Below, in pieces: positions 24,280 through 39,153 of a DNA stretch of 51,001 nt (its first letter is position 1; the number at the start of each line of letters is the position of its first letter). Below the pieces are notes generated by a model. It was not told the origin of the DNA. It worked only from the letters and a program-made list of their open reading frames with translations, and did not search any database. A program made the translations under genes and the position numbers. The DNA comes from Planctomycetota bacterium (GTDB lineage Bacteria > Planctomycetota > J058): the NCBI GenBank assembly GCA_019636275.1, contig JAHBXY010000056.1:1-51001 (forward strand), read 5' to 3'.

Positions 24280-24280
24280 G

Positions 24281-25366
24281 TTAGTTAGGGTCGGGGGCCG
24301 GGGTGTTGGGCCCGTTCTCCGGCATCTGCGGCTTGGCGATGTAGGCCTGGTCGATCCGCCCCTCGAGGGCGCCCATGAAGGCCACGAGGTCGGCCACCTG
24401 CTCGTCGGTCAGCGTCTTGCCGAGCTGGTACTCGGCCATGTCCTTGATCGCCTCCTCGAGCGTGGCGATCGAGCCGTCGTGGTAGTAGGGCGCGGTCTTC
24501 GTGATGTTCCGCAGGCTCGGCACCTTGAAGAAGAACTTGTCCGAGTCCTGGCCCGTGACCTTGGCCCGGCCGATGTCCGCCTGGTTCGGGTGCGGCTTCG
24601 CCAGGCCGAGCTTCTGGAACATGTTGCCGCCCAGCGCCGGGCCCATGTGGCACATCTGGCAGTTGACCTCCAGGTAGGTCTTGAGCCCGCGCTGCTCCTG
24701 CGCCGAGAGGGCGTCGGTCTTGCCGCTCATGAAGTCGTCGAGGCGCGACGGCGTGATCAGCCGCCGCTCGAAGGCGCCGATCGCCTTGCCGACGTTGCTC
24801 ATCGTGATCGGGTCGTCGTCGTCCGGGAAGGCCGCCTTGAACAGCGGCTCGTAGCCCGGGATCGTCCTGAGCACGCTCACGCACGTGGCGTCGTCCGCCA
24901 TGGCCATCTCCACCGGGTTGGTGATGGGCATGGTGGCCTGCTCCTCGACGTCCTTGGCGCGGCCGTCCCAGAACTGGCTCGTGTGCAGGGCGGCGTTATA
25001 GACGGTGGGCGAGTTGCGGTCGCCCCGCTGCCCGCGGTGGCCGGGCGAGGTCTTCTCGCCGTCGACGCCGAACTTCGTCAGGTCGTGGCAGGTGTTGCAG
25101 GAGATCCCCTGGCCCTTCGACAGCCGCGTGTCGAAGTAGAGCATGCGCCCGAGGGTCACCTTCTCCTCGGTGACCTCGTGCACGTTGCTCTCGGCCTCGG
25201 CCTTGAGCGTGCCGAAGGTCGCCCGGGCCCTGGAGATGAGCTCCTTCAGCGCCGGGTCGCCCGCCGGCGACTTCTTCGCGTCAGGCGTGGCGGTGCTCGA
25301 CTCGCCCGGGCAGCCGCCGAGGACCAGCAGGCCCGCCGCGGCCGCGAACGTGAGGACGCGCTTCAT
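24281..25366 (-). CDS. Di-haem cytochrome-c peroxidase (CcpA/MauG family), lipoprotein
   Basis: A 361-aa periplasmic enzyme reducing H2O2 with electrons from cytochrome c. It has a lipoprotein signal (Cys at 19) and two haem c sites: CNTCH near residue 94 and CQMCH near residue 236. Other family features are GRMLYFDTRLS, the SPTVYNAALHTSQFWDGRA loop near the active site, and KVPSLRNITKTAPYYHDGS in the C-terminal haem domain. Length is typical. Last gene of the respiratory operon: it starts 25 nt after the Cys-rich lipoprotein stop. Probably removes peroxide produced near the oxidase (inference). The stop is followed directly by palindromic element copy B. Confidence 0.92.
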   Translation of the reverse strand: MKRVLTFAAAAGLLVLGGCPGESSTATPDAKKSPAGDPALKELISRARATFGTLKAEAESNVHEVTEEKVTLGRMLYFDTRLSKGQGISCNTCHDLTKFGVDGEKTSPGHRGQRGDRNSPTVYNAALHTSQFWDGRAKDVEEQATMPITNPVEMAMADDATCVSVLRTIPGYEPLFKAAFPDDDDPITMSNVGKAIGAFERRLITPSRLDDFMSGKTDALSAQEQRGLKTYLEVNCQMCHMGPALGGNMFQKLGLAKPHPNQADIGRAKVTGQDSDKFFFKVPSLRNITKTAPYYHDGSIATLEEAIKDMAEYQLGKTLTDEQVADLVAFMGALEGRIDQAYIAKPQMPENGPNTPAPDPN

Positions 25367-25391
25367 GGATCTCCTCCTGGCCTGCTCGCGC

Positions 25392-25619
25392 CTACTGCCC
25401 GCCCGCGTCAGCCTTCGGCGCGGCGCACGCGCAGGCCTCGGCGTGGCCGTCCTTGCACTCGGCGCAGGCGCACTCGCCGGGCGGGCACGCGCACTGGTGG
25501 GCCGCCGCGGGGGCCGCGTCGCCGCCGCCCTGCGCCGGCGCCGGGTCGTTGCCCTTGCAGCCGCCGAGGAGCAGGGCCGCCGAGGCGGCCGCGCTGAGGA
25601 GGAAGGTACGACGCGTCAT
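25392..25619 (-). CDS. Small cysteine-rich lipoprotein
   Basis: A 75-aa exported lipoprotein: signal MTRRTFLLSAAASAALLLGG, lipidated Cys at 21, then a short Gly/Ala/Pro linker and a cluster of seven Cys in 23 residues (43, 45, 50, 52, 55, 63, 65) arranged C-x-C-x4-C-x-C-x2-C-x7-C-x-C, with His at 41 and 59. Cys spacing of this kind suggests metal (Cu or Zn) binding or disulfides, as in metallothionein-like proteins. It lies between ctaF and the peroxidase gene with gaps of 25 nt each side, so it is co-transcribed with the oxidase. A role in copper delivery or buffering is inference only; I know no named family. Confidence 0.75.
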   Translation of the reverse strand: MTRRTFLLSAAASAALLLGGCKGNDPAPAQGGGDAAPAAAHQCACPPGECACAECKDGHAEACACAAPKADAGGQ

Positions 25620-25644
25620 GGTGCTTGACCTCGGAGTGTGTTGC

Positions 25645-26043
25645 TCAGTGCCCCTCGAGGGCGCGCAGCTTCTGCATGCCCTCGACGGAGTACTCGGGGA
25701 TGACGGTGTGCTGGTACTGGCCCGTGTCGAGCGTCGCGAACCACAGGAACAGGCCGAGCAGCGCGATCGAGATGACCAGGATGATCGAGTTGAACGGCTT
25801 GTCCCAGTAGAGGTGCATGAAGAACAGGCACACGAGCGACGCCTTGATCGTCGCGATGAACATGGCCAGGAGGACGTTCGGCGTCGCCATGGCCACGCCG
25901 ACCGTCACGACCGTGAGGATCAGCAGGGCCACGATCACGGCCACCAGCAGCCACATCGGCGTGGCGTGGTGATGCTCCTCGTGGCCGTGGGCGGCCGCCT
26001 GGGCGCCGCCCTCGAGCGGGGTCTCGTGCGCGTGCTCGGTCAT
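25645..26043 (-). CDS. ctaF: Cytochrome c oxidase subunit IV (prokaryotic type)
   Basis: A 132-aa small membrane subunit of the caa3-type oxidase. The N-terminus is His-rich (TEHAHETPLEGGAQ...HGHEEHHHA), followed by three TM helices (WLLVAVIVALLILTVVTVGV; NVLLAMFIATIKASLVCLFF; SIILVISIALLGLFLWFA), the usual pattern of COX4_pro proteins. Family members stabilise the complex and carry no cofactor. ATG at 26043 lies 15 nt after the ctaE stop. The C-terminal tail of about 30 residues is periplasmic or cytosolic and unremarkable. Confidence 0.88.
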   Translation of the reverse strand: MTEHAHETPLEGGAQAAAHGHEEHHHATPMWLLVAVIVALLILTVVTVGVAMATPNVLLAMFIATIKASLVCLFFMHLYWDKPFNSIILVISIALLGLFLWFATLDTGQYQHTVIPEYSVEGMQKLRALEGH

Positions 26044-26058
26044 GTCGTGGGCCTCAGG

Positions 26059-26970
26059 CTAGCCGATCAGGTACAGGAGCGGGAAGAGATAGATCCACAC
26101 CAGGTCGACGAGGTGCCAGTAGAGGCCGACGAGGTCCACCGGCAGGTAGTAGCTGGCGGAGAAGTGGCCCTTGGCCGCGCGGACCATCACCCAGATGATC
26201 GCGATCATGCCGATGATCACGTGCAGGCCGTGGAGCCCCGTCATCACGAAGTAGATGCCGAAGAAGATGTGCGCGTCCTTGAGCCGCTGGGCCGACGCGG
26301 CCCCGGCCTCGGCGGCGACCTCCGGCGCCACGCGCGCGTCGGTGACCTTGACGGCCGGGACGTTCGGCGGGACGGCGATCAGCGAGCGCTCCTGCGCCGT
26401 CGCCGCCTGGTCCCAGGGCGTGCGCACGGCGTAGTCCACCGCCGCGTCGCGCTCGGGCAGGAGCGCGGCCGCCGCCCGCGGGGCGGCGTGCTCGGCGGGC
26501 GCGTCGTCGTGCGGGTGGTAGCGGGTGCCCCACAGCGTGCCGTGGCTGAACTTGTCGCGGTACTCGACCGCCTTGACGCCGAGGAACCCGAGCGCGCCGA
26601 CGATCGTGAGCGCCAGGAACACGACCGTGTTCTTCTGCTGCCCCAGGCTCGCCGCTCGCACGGCCAGCGCCACCGTGAAGCTCGAGAGGAGCAGGATGAT
26701 CGTGTTCACCCCGCCCCAGAACTTGCTCAGGTACTGCTCGCCGTGCAGGAAGATGTGCGGGTTGTTCGCCCGATACACGGCGTAGGCGCAGAACAGCCCG
26801 GCGAAGAGCAGCACCTCGGTGGCCAGGAACAGCCACATGCCGAGCTTGCCGGCCTCGACCTGCTGGCCCATGGTCTCGAAGTGGTGGGCCAGGTTCGGGT
26901 CGTGCCCGTGGCCGTGACCATGGTCGTGTCCGTGGTCGCCCGCCTTGGCGGGAGCGTGCGCGTCGCCCAT
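26059..26970 (-). CDS. ctaE: Cytochrome c oxidase subunit III with periplasmic-loop insertion
   Basis: A 303-aa subunit III of the haem-copper oxidase. The N-terminus is strikingly His-rich (about residues 12-30, alternating H-G-H-D). Helices include KLGMWLFLATEVLLFAGLF, FLALTIVGALGFLGVKAVEY, and the family segment FFGIYFVMTGLHGLHVIIGM; the C-terminal LVGLYWHLVDLVWIYLFPLLY closes the domain. Between the EYRDKFSHG segment and the last helices, about 85 hydrophilic residues (about 147-232, Ala/Pro/Glu-rich) are inserted where typical subunits have a short loop. ATG at 26970, 4 nt after the ctaD stop. Confidence 0.92.
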   Translation of the reverse strand: MGDAHAPAKAGDHGHDHGHGHGHDPNLAHHFETMGQQVEAGKLGMWLFLATEVLLFAGLFCAYAVYRANNPHIFLHGEQYLSKFWGGVNTIILLLSSFTVALAVRAASLGQQKNTVVFLALTIVGALGFLGVKAVEYRDKFSHGTLWGTRYHPHDDAPAEHAAPRAAAALLPERDAAVDYAVRTPWDQAATAQERSLIAVPPNVPAVKVTDARVAPEVAAEAGAASAQRLKDAHIFFGIYFVMTGLHGLHVIIGMIAIIWVMVRAAKGHFSASYYLPVDLVGLYWHLVDLVWIYLFPLLYLIG

Positions 26971-26974
26971 GGGT

Positions 26975-28639
<1,665 letters not shown>

Positions 28640-28649
28640 GGCTCGCTCG

Positions 28650-29648
28650 TTACTGGGCCAGCGTGCGGATGTAAGCGATCAGGCCGCCGATGTGCGGCTC
28701 CTTGAGCTGACCCTTGAAGGTCGGCATGACCGGCTGGAAGCCCGCGGCGATCCGCGCCTGGGGCTCCATGATCGACTCGCGGATGTACTCCTCGTCGACG
28801 ACCACCGACGACCCGTCGGTCATCGTCCGGGCGCCGCCCGCCTGGAGGAGCTGCGCCAGCTCGCGCCAGTTGGGGCCCTGGCCCACGGGGCCGTCGATGT
28901 TGTGGCACGACGCGCAGAGCTGGCGGTAGATGCGCTCGCCGGTCTCGATCGTCGGCTCGGGGACCTGCGCGCCCAGCCAGGCCTCGAAGCTGGCCCGCGT
29001 GGGGTGCACGACGACCTGGGTCATCATGGCCGAGTGGCCCGTGCCGCAGTACTCGGTGCAGGTGAGGAGGTACTCGACCGGCTCGGTCCCCGGCGGCGGC
29101 TTGGGCGTGAACCACAGCGTCGTGTAGCGGCCGGGGACGATGTCCTGCTTGACCCGGAACGCCGGGACGAAGAGCGAGTGGAGGACGTCCTGGCTGGACA
29201 TGACCAGCCGGATCGGCTCGCCCGGGGGCACGTGCAGCTTGCCGTCGAGCGGCACGGTCCCGTCCTGGTAGCGGAACGACCAGGACCACTTCTGCGCCAC
29301 GACGTCGATCGTGTAGGACCCGGCCGGCGACGTCGACAGGTGCATGAAGCCGGTGAAGCCGACGTAGAAGATGTAGATGACGAGCACGAGCGGCACGACG
29401 CTCCAGAACACCTCGAGCGGCGTGTTGTGCTCGGGGCTGGGCAGCGGCGCCTGGTCGGGCGTCTGGCGCCGGTACACCCAGGAGAAGTACCCGGCGACGG
29501 CGATGATGAGCACGAAGAAGAACGTGCACAGGTAGAAGATGAACCAGAACAGCCAGTCGACGTCCGCGGCCTGCTCGGAGGCCTGCGGCGGGAGCCAGAA
29601 GCCCCCTGCGTCCGTCGCGGCGAGGAGAAGCGAGCCGAGCGCGTTCAT
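28650..29648 (-). CDS. ctaC: Cytochrome c oxidase subunit II fused to cytochrome c
   Basis: A 332-aa subunit II of a caa3-type oxidase. Two TM helices (LFWFIFYLCTFFFVLIIAVA and LEVFWSVVPLVLVIYIFYVG) precede the cupredoxin domain with the CuA site: His in SSQDVLHSLFVPAF and the C-x3-C-x3-H-x2-M cluster in TCTEYCGTGHSAMM. A C-terminal cytochrome c domain follows (CASCH near residue 249; likely Met ligand in FQPVMPTFKG), so electrons can enter without a separate soluble cytochrome. ATG at 29648 overlaps the sco stop (ATGA-type, 4 bp). Confident. Confidence 0.96.
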   Translation of the reverse strand: MNALGSLLLAATDAGGFWLPPQASEQAADVDWLFWFIFYLCTFFFVLIIAVAGYFSWVYRRQTPDQAPLPSPEHNTPLEVFWSVVPLVLVIYIFYVGFTGFMHLSTSPAGSYTIDVVAQKWSWSFRYQDGTVPLDGKLHVPPGEPIRLVMSSQDVLHSLFVPAFRVKQDIVPGRYTTLWFTPKPPPGTEPVEYLLTCTEYCGTGHSAMMTQVVVHPTRASFEAWLGAQVPEPTIETGERIYRQLCASCHNIDGPVGQGPNWRELAQLLQAGGARTMTDGSSVVVDEEYIRESIMEPQARIAAGFQPVMPTFKGQLKEPHIGGLIAYIRTLAQ

Positions 29649-30532
29649 GGCGTCCCCATCCGTGTGACGTCGGGCGCGAGTCCGACCGTCCGAGCCTCGG
29701 GCCTGGCGGCCCGCGCCTGGCGCCGCTCGCGCCAGAGCAGGGTCCCCACGAGCGTCCCCAGGCAGAGGACGGTGACGCCCGCGGCGAGCCGCACGATGTT
29801 CATGACCACCGGGGTGTAGGTCCCGGACTTCGGGTCGTAGTGGAAGCAGAAGAGCAGCACCTGGTCGAGCAGGCCGCCGATCTTGCCGTCGCTGGCCTCG
29901 ACCAGGGCCAGGCGCAGCGTGCGCGGCTCGTAGGTCAGGCCGGTGAGCGTCTGCGAGACGCGGCCGTCGGTCGTGAGCACGAAGATCCCCGCCGCGTGGG
30001 CGAAGTCGTTGCGCTCCGGCAGGTAGCGGAACGAGAAGCCCACGGCCTCGGAGATGGCGGCGATGCTGCGCTCGCTGCCGGTGAGGAAGTGCCAGCCGCG
30101 CTCGGCGCCGGGGCGGCCGAGGGCGGCGAGCGTGCTCTCCTTCTTGCCGCGGGCGAGCTCCGGCGTCTCGCGGGCGTCGATGCTCAGCGTGACGACCTCG
30201 AACTCCTCGCCGGGGGCCCAAGCGAGCCCCTTGAAGGCGTCGAGCGCGGCGTCGAGCACCAGCCCGCAGAGCATCGGGCAGCGGTAGTAGGAGAGGATGA
30301 GCACGACGGGCCGGCGGCCGTCGAAGTAGTCGCCCATGCGGACGACCGTCCCCTGCTCGTCGCGCAGGACCGCGTCGAGCGGCACCTGCGCGTCCGGCCG
30401 CGGGTCGATGCCGACGCCCTCCAGCTCGCGCGGCAGGCCCCAGGGGTCCTGCGCGCGGCCGGGGGCGGCGGCGAGCAGCGCCAGGAGCGCCGCCGCGACC
30501 GTGCCCGAGAGCCTCCCGCCGGGTCGCCTCAC
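29645..30532 (-). CDS. SCO1/SenC-family copper chaperone
   Basis: A 295-aa exported thioredoxin-fold protein that inserts copper into the CuA site of subunit II. The signal peptide is TVAAALLALLAAAPGRAQ. The copper site is CPMLC (about residues 86-90; C-x3-C) with the partner His in NDFAHAAGIFVLTTDG (about residue 177). A C-terminal TM helix (LAAGVTVLCLGTLVGTLLW) is unusual, since SCO proteins are commonly anchored at the N-terminus. GTG at 30532, 6 nt after the previous stop; its stop overlaps the start of ctaC, the gene for its presumed client, by 4 bp. Confidence 0.92.
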   Translation of the reverse strand: MRRPGGRLSGTVAAALLALLAAAPGRAQDPWGLPRELEGVGIDPRPDAQVPLDAVLRDEQGTVVRMGDYFDGRRPVVLILSYYRCPMLCGLVLDAALDAFKGLAWAPGEEFEVVTLSIDARETPELARGKKESTLAALGRPGAERGWHFLTGSERSIAAISEAVGFSFRYLPERNDFAHAAGIFVLTTDGRVSQTLTGLTYEPRTLRLALVEASDGKIGGLLDQVLLFCFHYDPKSGTYTPVVMNIVRLAAGVTVLCLGTLVGTLLWRERRQARAARPEARTVGLAPDVTRMGTP

Positions 30533-30538
30533 CAGGGG

Positions 30539-30895
30539 CTAGCTCCCCCGCCCGTACTGGCGGACGACCTCGTCCATGGCCTGCTGGATCGGCTTGCCCC
30601 GCTTGAAGCGGCCGCTCGGCTGCTCCGGCGGCGGCGGGTCGGGGACCTGCCCGCGCTCGAGCCAGCCCTGCTCCTCGACGGCGCGGACGGCCGCGGGCGA
30701 GGGGCGGGCGGGCTCGAGGCCGGCGTCGATGCCCAGGTACTGGGCGTGCAGGACCTCGAGGAAGAACACGATCACGACGAGGATCGCCGTCCCGACGACG
30801 AGGAGGATCCCGGTCGGCGCCGAGGGCGGGTCGCCCTCGTCGGCCTGCGCCGGATGGACCTCGGGGCCGCTGCCCAGGTGGCTCGGGGTGCTCAC
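30539..30895 (-). CDS. Small single-TM protein of the ACIII-oxidase operon
   Basis: A 118-aa protein with one TM helix (GILLVVGTAILVVIVFFLEVLHA, about residues 28-50), a disordered N-terminus and a Pro-rich soluble tail ending QAMDEVVRQYGRGS. It starts with GTG at 30895, 9 nt after actF, and ends 6 nt before sco. Operons for alternative complex III often contain small one-helix subunits, so it may be an accessory of ACIII or of the oxidase; I cannot assign a named family. Confidence 0.75.
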   Translation of the reverse strand: MSTPSHLGSGPEVHPAQADEGDPPSAPTGILLVVGTAILVVIVFFLEVLHAQYLGIDAGLEPARPSPAAVRAVEEQGWLERGQVPDPPPPEQPSGRFKRGKPIQQAMDEVVRQYGRGS

Positions 30896-30904
30896 GCGCG
30901 CCTC

Positions 30905-32296
30905 CTAGAAGTTCTCGTGGTGCAGGCTGTCGCGCAGCCGCGGGTCGCGCTCCGGGATGAGCGAGGCCCCCTTGAGGTTGCGCGCGGTGTTCCACACGAA
31001 CAGGCCGCCGAGCGCCAGGAAGAAGCCCAGGTCGAGGAGCGGCACGGGCGAGCGCCGCGGGCCGCGGCCGAGCTCGGCCAGGAAGTCCTCGGGCTGCGGG
31101 AGGACCAGCCACATGAGGTCCACGTAGTGCACGAACAGCACCCACATGGCGCCGAGCGCCAGGAGCCCCGGGCGGCGCTTGGGGTAGCGCGAGATCATGC
31201 ACAGGAACGGGATCACGAAGTGGCCGAGGAGCAGCCACACGCTCACGCCCAGCCAGCCGCCGGTCACGCGCCGCTGGTACCAGCCCACCTCCTCGGGGAT
31301 GTTGCCGTACCAGATGAGCATGAACTGCGAGAAGGCGATGTAGGCCCAGAAGACGACGAAGGCGAACATGAGCTTGCCCACATCGTGGTAGTGCTCGGGC
31401 GTGACCTCCTTGATGAGCCCCTGCCGCTGGAGCGCGAACAGGCACAGCACGAGCGACGCCATGGCCGACACGGCGCAGCCGGCGAACCAGTAGACGCCGA
31501 ACATGGTGCTGTACCAGCCCGGGTCCATGGTCATGAGCAGGTCGAAGCCCGAGAGCGCGCAGGTGATGGCGAAGGCGATCATGGCCGCCGGGCTCCACCA
31601 CTGCATGCGGTTGGTCAGCTCGATCCCGCCGACCGCGTCCTGGGCGACCGACTTGGCCCAGAAGTAGTTGGCGATCAGCCACCAGATCACGAAGTACAGG
31701 CCGAGCCGCACGGCGAAGAAGGGGAAGCTCAGGTAGGTGTGCTTGCTCGGGCTCGGGTGCGGGTGGACGAGCTCGGCCTGGATCGCGCGGCCGTCGGGGC
31801 TGGACTGCGTGAGGACGCCGGGCGCCGCCTCGACGCCCGGCGAGTGCTGCCGGTCGTGCGGCGTGCCGCCGGGACCCACGTGGGGCGTGGGCGGCGTGTC
31901 GTGCGCGGCGGGCGCGTGGTCGCCGTGGGCCCAGTGCGCCCACGGGTAGAGGGCGCCCGTCATGCCGAGGAGGGGCAGGAACAGGACGAGGCACAGGCCG
32001 ACGTTGAGCGACAGCCCCTCGGCCACCCGGCGCACGACGACGCTCCAGCCGGCCTTCACGAGGTGCTGGATGACGACGAAGAACAGCGCGCCCAGGGTGA
32101 TCGAGAGGAAGAAGCAGAACGCCACCAGGTACGAGGCCTCGAGGCGCTCGCGCCAGGCGGGCTTGAGCGCGCAGAGGGCGACCAGCAGCGCGCCGGCGAA
32201 CAGGGCCGTGAAGGCCTTGGGCCCGAGCCGGGCCGCGTAGGCCTCGATCCGGCGCTCGCCGAGGGTGATCTCTTGCGTCGTCGCGGGGGCGCCCAC
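30905..32296 (-). CDS. actF: Alternative complex III subunit ActF
   Basis: A 463-aa membrane subunit with about ten TM helices, paralogous to ActC but lacking the NrfD hallmarks, from the quinol:cytochrome c oxidoreductase (alternative complex III). Recognisable stretches: SYLVAFCFFLSITLGALFFV, WAHWAHGDHAPAAHDTPPTP (His-rich loop), YLSFPFFAVRLGLYFVIWWL, and FMLIWYGNIPEEVGWYQRR, the last being highly typical of ActF. GTG at 32296, 1 nt after the actE stop. It probably contributes a proton path across the membrane (family knowledge). Confidence 0.93.
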   Translation of the reverse strand: MGAPATTQEITLGERRIEAYAARLGPKAFTALFAGALLVALCALKPAWRERLEASYLVAFCFFLSITLGALFFVVIQHLVKAGWSVVVRRVAEGLSLNVGLCLVLFLPLLGMTGALYPWAHWAHGDHAPAAHDTPPTPHVGPGGTPHDRQHSPGVEAAPGVLTQSSPDGRAIQAELVHPHPSPSKHTYLSFPFFAVRLGLYFVIWWLIANYFWAKSVAQDAVGGIELTNRMQWWSPAAMIAFAITCALSGFDLLMTMDPGWYSTMFGVYWFAGCAVSAMASLVLCLFALQRQGLIKEVTPEHYHDVGKLMFAFVVFWAYIAFSQFMLIWYGNIPEEVGWYQRRVTGGWLGVSVWLLLGHFVIPFLCMISRYPKRRPGLLALGAMWVLFVHYVDLMWLVLPQPEDFLAELGRGPRRSPVPLLDLGFFLALGGLFVWNTARNLKGASLIPERDPRLRDSLHHENF

Positions 32297-32297
32297 G

Positions 32298-32930
32298 TCA
32301 GTCCTCCGTCCGCTGGCTGGCCTGGAGGGCCTTCACGTACGCCGCGATCGCCCACCGGTCGTCGACGGGGACCTGCGCGCCGTACGGCGCCATGTTGCGC
32401 ACGCCGTTGGTGATCACGTGGAAGATCCGCCCCACCTGGAAGCCGCGCACGTTCTCGGCGTGGAGCGAGGTCGGCGTGACCCACTCCATGCCGGGGCGGC
32501 CGCGGTTGATCGCCGCCAGGGCCTGGTGGTGGACCGGGCCGTCGCCGTAGCCGGCGACCCCGTGGCAGGGGGCGCAGAACACCTGGTACCGCCCGCGCCC
32601 GCGCTCGAGGAGCGCCGCGTCGACCGTGAGCCCCTCCGGGAACGCGTCCACGTAGGTGGCGCCATCGGGCGTCGTGCCGCGGTAGCGGTGGTCGTCGAGC
32701 TCGTCCTCGCCGCGGGCGACGGTGCCCGGCACCGGCGGGCGCATGGCCCGGCCGTCGGCGAACAGCGGGTTCGACGACTGGGCCTTGAAGTAGGCCTGGT
32801 TGTCCATGTCGCGGATGATGTGGATCCGCGGGTCGGGGCTGGCCGTGACGCGCGCCCTGGCGATCACCGCGAAGGGGATCATGGCCAGGAAGGCGACCGT
32901 CACGCCGAGCGGCTTCACCCAGGGGGGCAT
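32298..32930 (-). CDS. actE: Alternative complex III mono-haem cytochrome c ActE
   Basis: A 210-aa periplasmic subunit anchored at the N-terminus (PLGVTVAFLAMIPFAVIA). One haem c site, CAPCH, in the segment YQVFCAPCHGVAGYGDGPVH (about residue 125), with the likely axial Met in NGVRNMAPYGAQV. The family segment IIRDMDNQAYFKAQSSNPLF and RPPVPGTVARG is typical of ActE. ATG at 32930 is 2 nt from the actD stop. It would pass electrons from ActA toward the oxidase cytochrome c domain. Confidence 0.92.
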   Translation of the reverse strand: MPPWVKPLGVTVAFLAMIPFAVIARARVTASPDPRIHIIRDMDNQAYFKAQSSNPLFADGRAMRPPVPGTVARGEDELDDHRYRGTTPDGATYVDAFPEGLTVDAALLERGRGRYQVFCAPCHGVAGYGDGPVHHQALAAINRGRPGMEWVTPTSLHAENVRGFQVGRIFHVITNGVRNMAPYGAQVPVDDRWAIAAYVKALQASQRTED

Positions 32931-32932
32931 GC

Positions 32933-33573
32933 TCAGGCCTCCAGCTCGTCGACGGTCCCGCCGAGCGAGTCGGCGAGCTCCCGCGTGCGCTTGCGGTCGT
33001 ACTTGGGGTCGACCGCCTCGATGCTGATGAAGAACCGGTCGTTCGTCGCCCGCCGGAAGCGCTCGCTCGCGAACACCGGGTGGAAGAAGCGCGGCAGCCC
33101 GTTGAGGGCGAGCATGCCGAAGAACGCGGCGAAGGCGCTGAGGAGCACCGTCGTCTCGAACGCGATCGGGATGTTCGCCGGGACGCTGAACACCGGCTTG
33201 CCGCTGACCACGTAGGGGTAGCCGCTGGGCAGGAACGGCGAGAGCACCTCGCTCACGAGGCCGGTCGTGCTCTGCAGCATGCTGAAGGGCAGCTCGATGC
33301 CGTTGGTGTAGAGCTGCAGGATCAGGCCGCCGAGCGTGCCGGTCGCGCCGGCGCCGAACACGATCCAGGGGAGGATCGTCGGCTTGATCCCCATGGCCTT
33401 GTCGAGGCCGTGCACGGGGAACGGCGTGTGGCAGTCCCACTTCGTGAACCCGGCGTCGCGCACCTTCTCGGCCGCGCGCGTGAGCGCGTCGGGGTCGGCG
33501 AACTCGATCAGGACCCCCAGGTGCTGCGGCCCGACGGCGACCGGGGCCGTCTCGGGGGCGGTCGTGGACGCGC

Positions 33574-33577
<4 letters not shown>
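32933..33577 (-). CDS. actD: Alternative complex III subunit ActD (DUF3341)
   Basis: A 214-aa subunit. The N-terminal half carries the DUF3341 pattern (GVLIEFADPDALTRAAEKVRDAGF; WDCHTPFPVHGLDKAMG), followed by two TM helices (ILPWIVFGAGATGTLGGLIL; TTVLLSAFAAFFGMLAL) and the tail ATNDRFFISIEAVDPKYD. GTG at 33577 overlaps the actC TGA (GTGA), so the two are translationally coupled. The start is thus well supported. ActD sits on the cytoplasmic side of the complex by family knowledge. Confidence 0.93.
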
Positions 33578-35058
<1,481 letters not shown>

Positions 35059-35065
35059 CCCTTCC

Positions 35066-38331
<3,266 letters not shown>

Positions 38332-38344
<13 letters not shown>

Positions 38345-39012
38345 GTGGAGCAGTCCGTCGGGGGGTTGATCTTGTGGTCCAGGCGGAACTGGCGGCCGAA
38401 GGCCTCGCGCGCCTCGACCGAGCCGCCGCCGGGCGGGGCCCAGGTCATGTTCGTGGCCTCCTCGGGCGGCCGGAGGTGCCGCTCGGGGTGGCGGTGGCAG
38501 TCGATGCACCAGGCCATCGACAGGGTGGCGACCTGCTGCACGATGTCCATCGTGTCGACGCGGCCGTGGCAGGACACGCAGCCGATGCCGCGCGTCACGT
38601 GGGCGCTGTGGTCGAAGTACACGTAGTCGGGCAGGTCGTGGACCCGCACCCACGGGATCGGCTTGCCCGTCTGCGCGCTCTCGCGCACGGGGGCGAGCTG
38701 CGGGCTCTCCGTGAGCACCTTGGTGTGGCAGTTCATGCAGGTCGCGGTGGGCGGCACGTTGGCGTGGGGCCCGCGCTCGACCGACGTGTGGCAGTAGCGG
38801 CAGTCGAGGCCGAGCTGGCCAACGTGCAGCGTGTGGCTGTAGGGCACCGGCTGCTCGGGCGCGTAGCCGACGTCGAGCGTCTTGGGCGACGCGCCGTAGG
38901 CGACGAGCATCGCCACGTAGGCCCCGCCGAGGACCGCCCCGGCGCCGGCGAGCTTCACCAGGGGATCGACCCAGCGCGGGAAGATCACCTTCTGCGGGGC
39001 ATTCCAGCTCAT
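38332..39012 (-). CDS. actA: Alternative complex III pentahaem cytochrome c ActA
   Basis: A 226-aa periplasmic subunit, anchored by one N-terminal helix (VKLAGAGAVLGGAYVAMLVAY). Five CxxCH sites are visible: CRYCH, CMNCH, CVSCH, CIDCH and CSTCH (the last at the C-terminus), as expected for ActA. First gene of the 15-kb actA-to-peroxidase unit, starting at ATG 39012. An in-frame upstream extension of about 96 residues is arginine-rich and lacks any signal, so it is rejected. The region before it is a leader of about 290-390 nt. Confidence 0.94.
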
Positions 39013-39134
39013 GTCCTGGCGCTCCGGAGGCCGGCCGGGCGGGTCCTGACAGCGGCGCGCCGGCAGCGGCGCGGGGGAGAGCGGTCGGGGCACCCGGCGT
39101 TGGTGGTGGCCACCCGGAGGGCGGCGCACCGAAA

Positions 39135-39153
39135 CGTCGCCCTCAGGGCGACG
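39135..39153. promoter_or_regulatory. Perfect palindrome in the long leader of the act operon
   Basis: CGTCGCCCTCAGGGCGACG: 9-bp arms around one base, about 122 nt upstream of the actA ATG. In RNA it would be an 8-bp hairpin with a 3-nt loop; in DNA it could be an operator for a dimeric regulator. The rest of the 387-nt gap (39013-39399) has no gene. A weak promoter-like pair on the minus strand (TTTCGA, 17 nt, TAGAAC) lies at 39301-39329. Confidence 0.4.
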
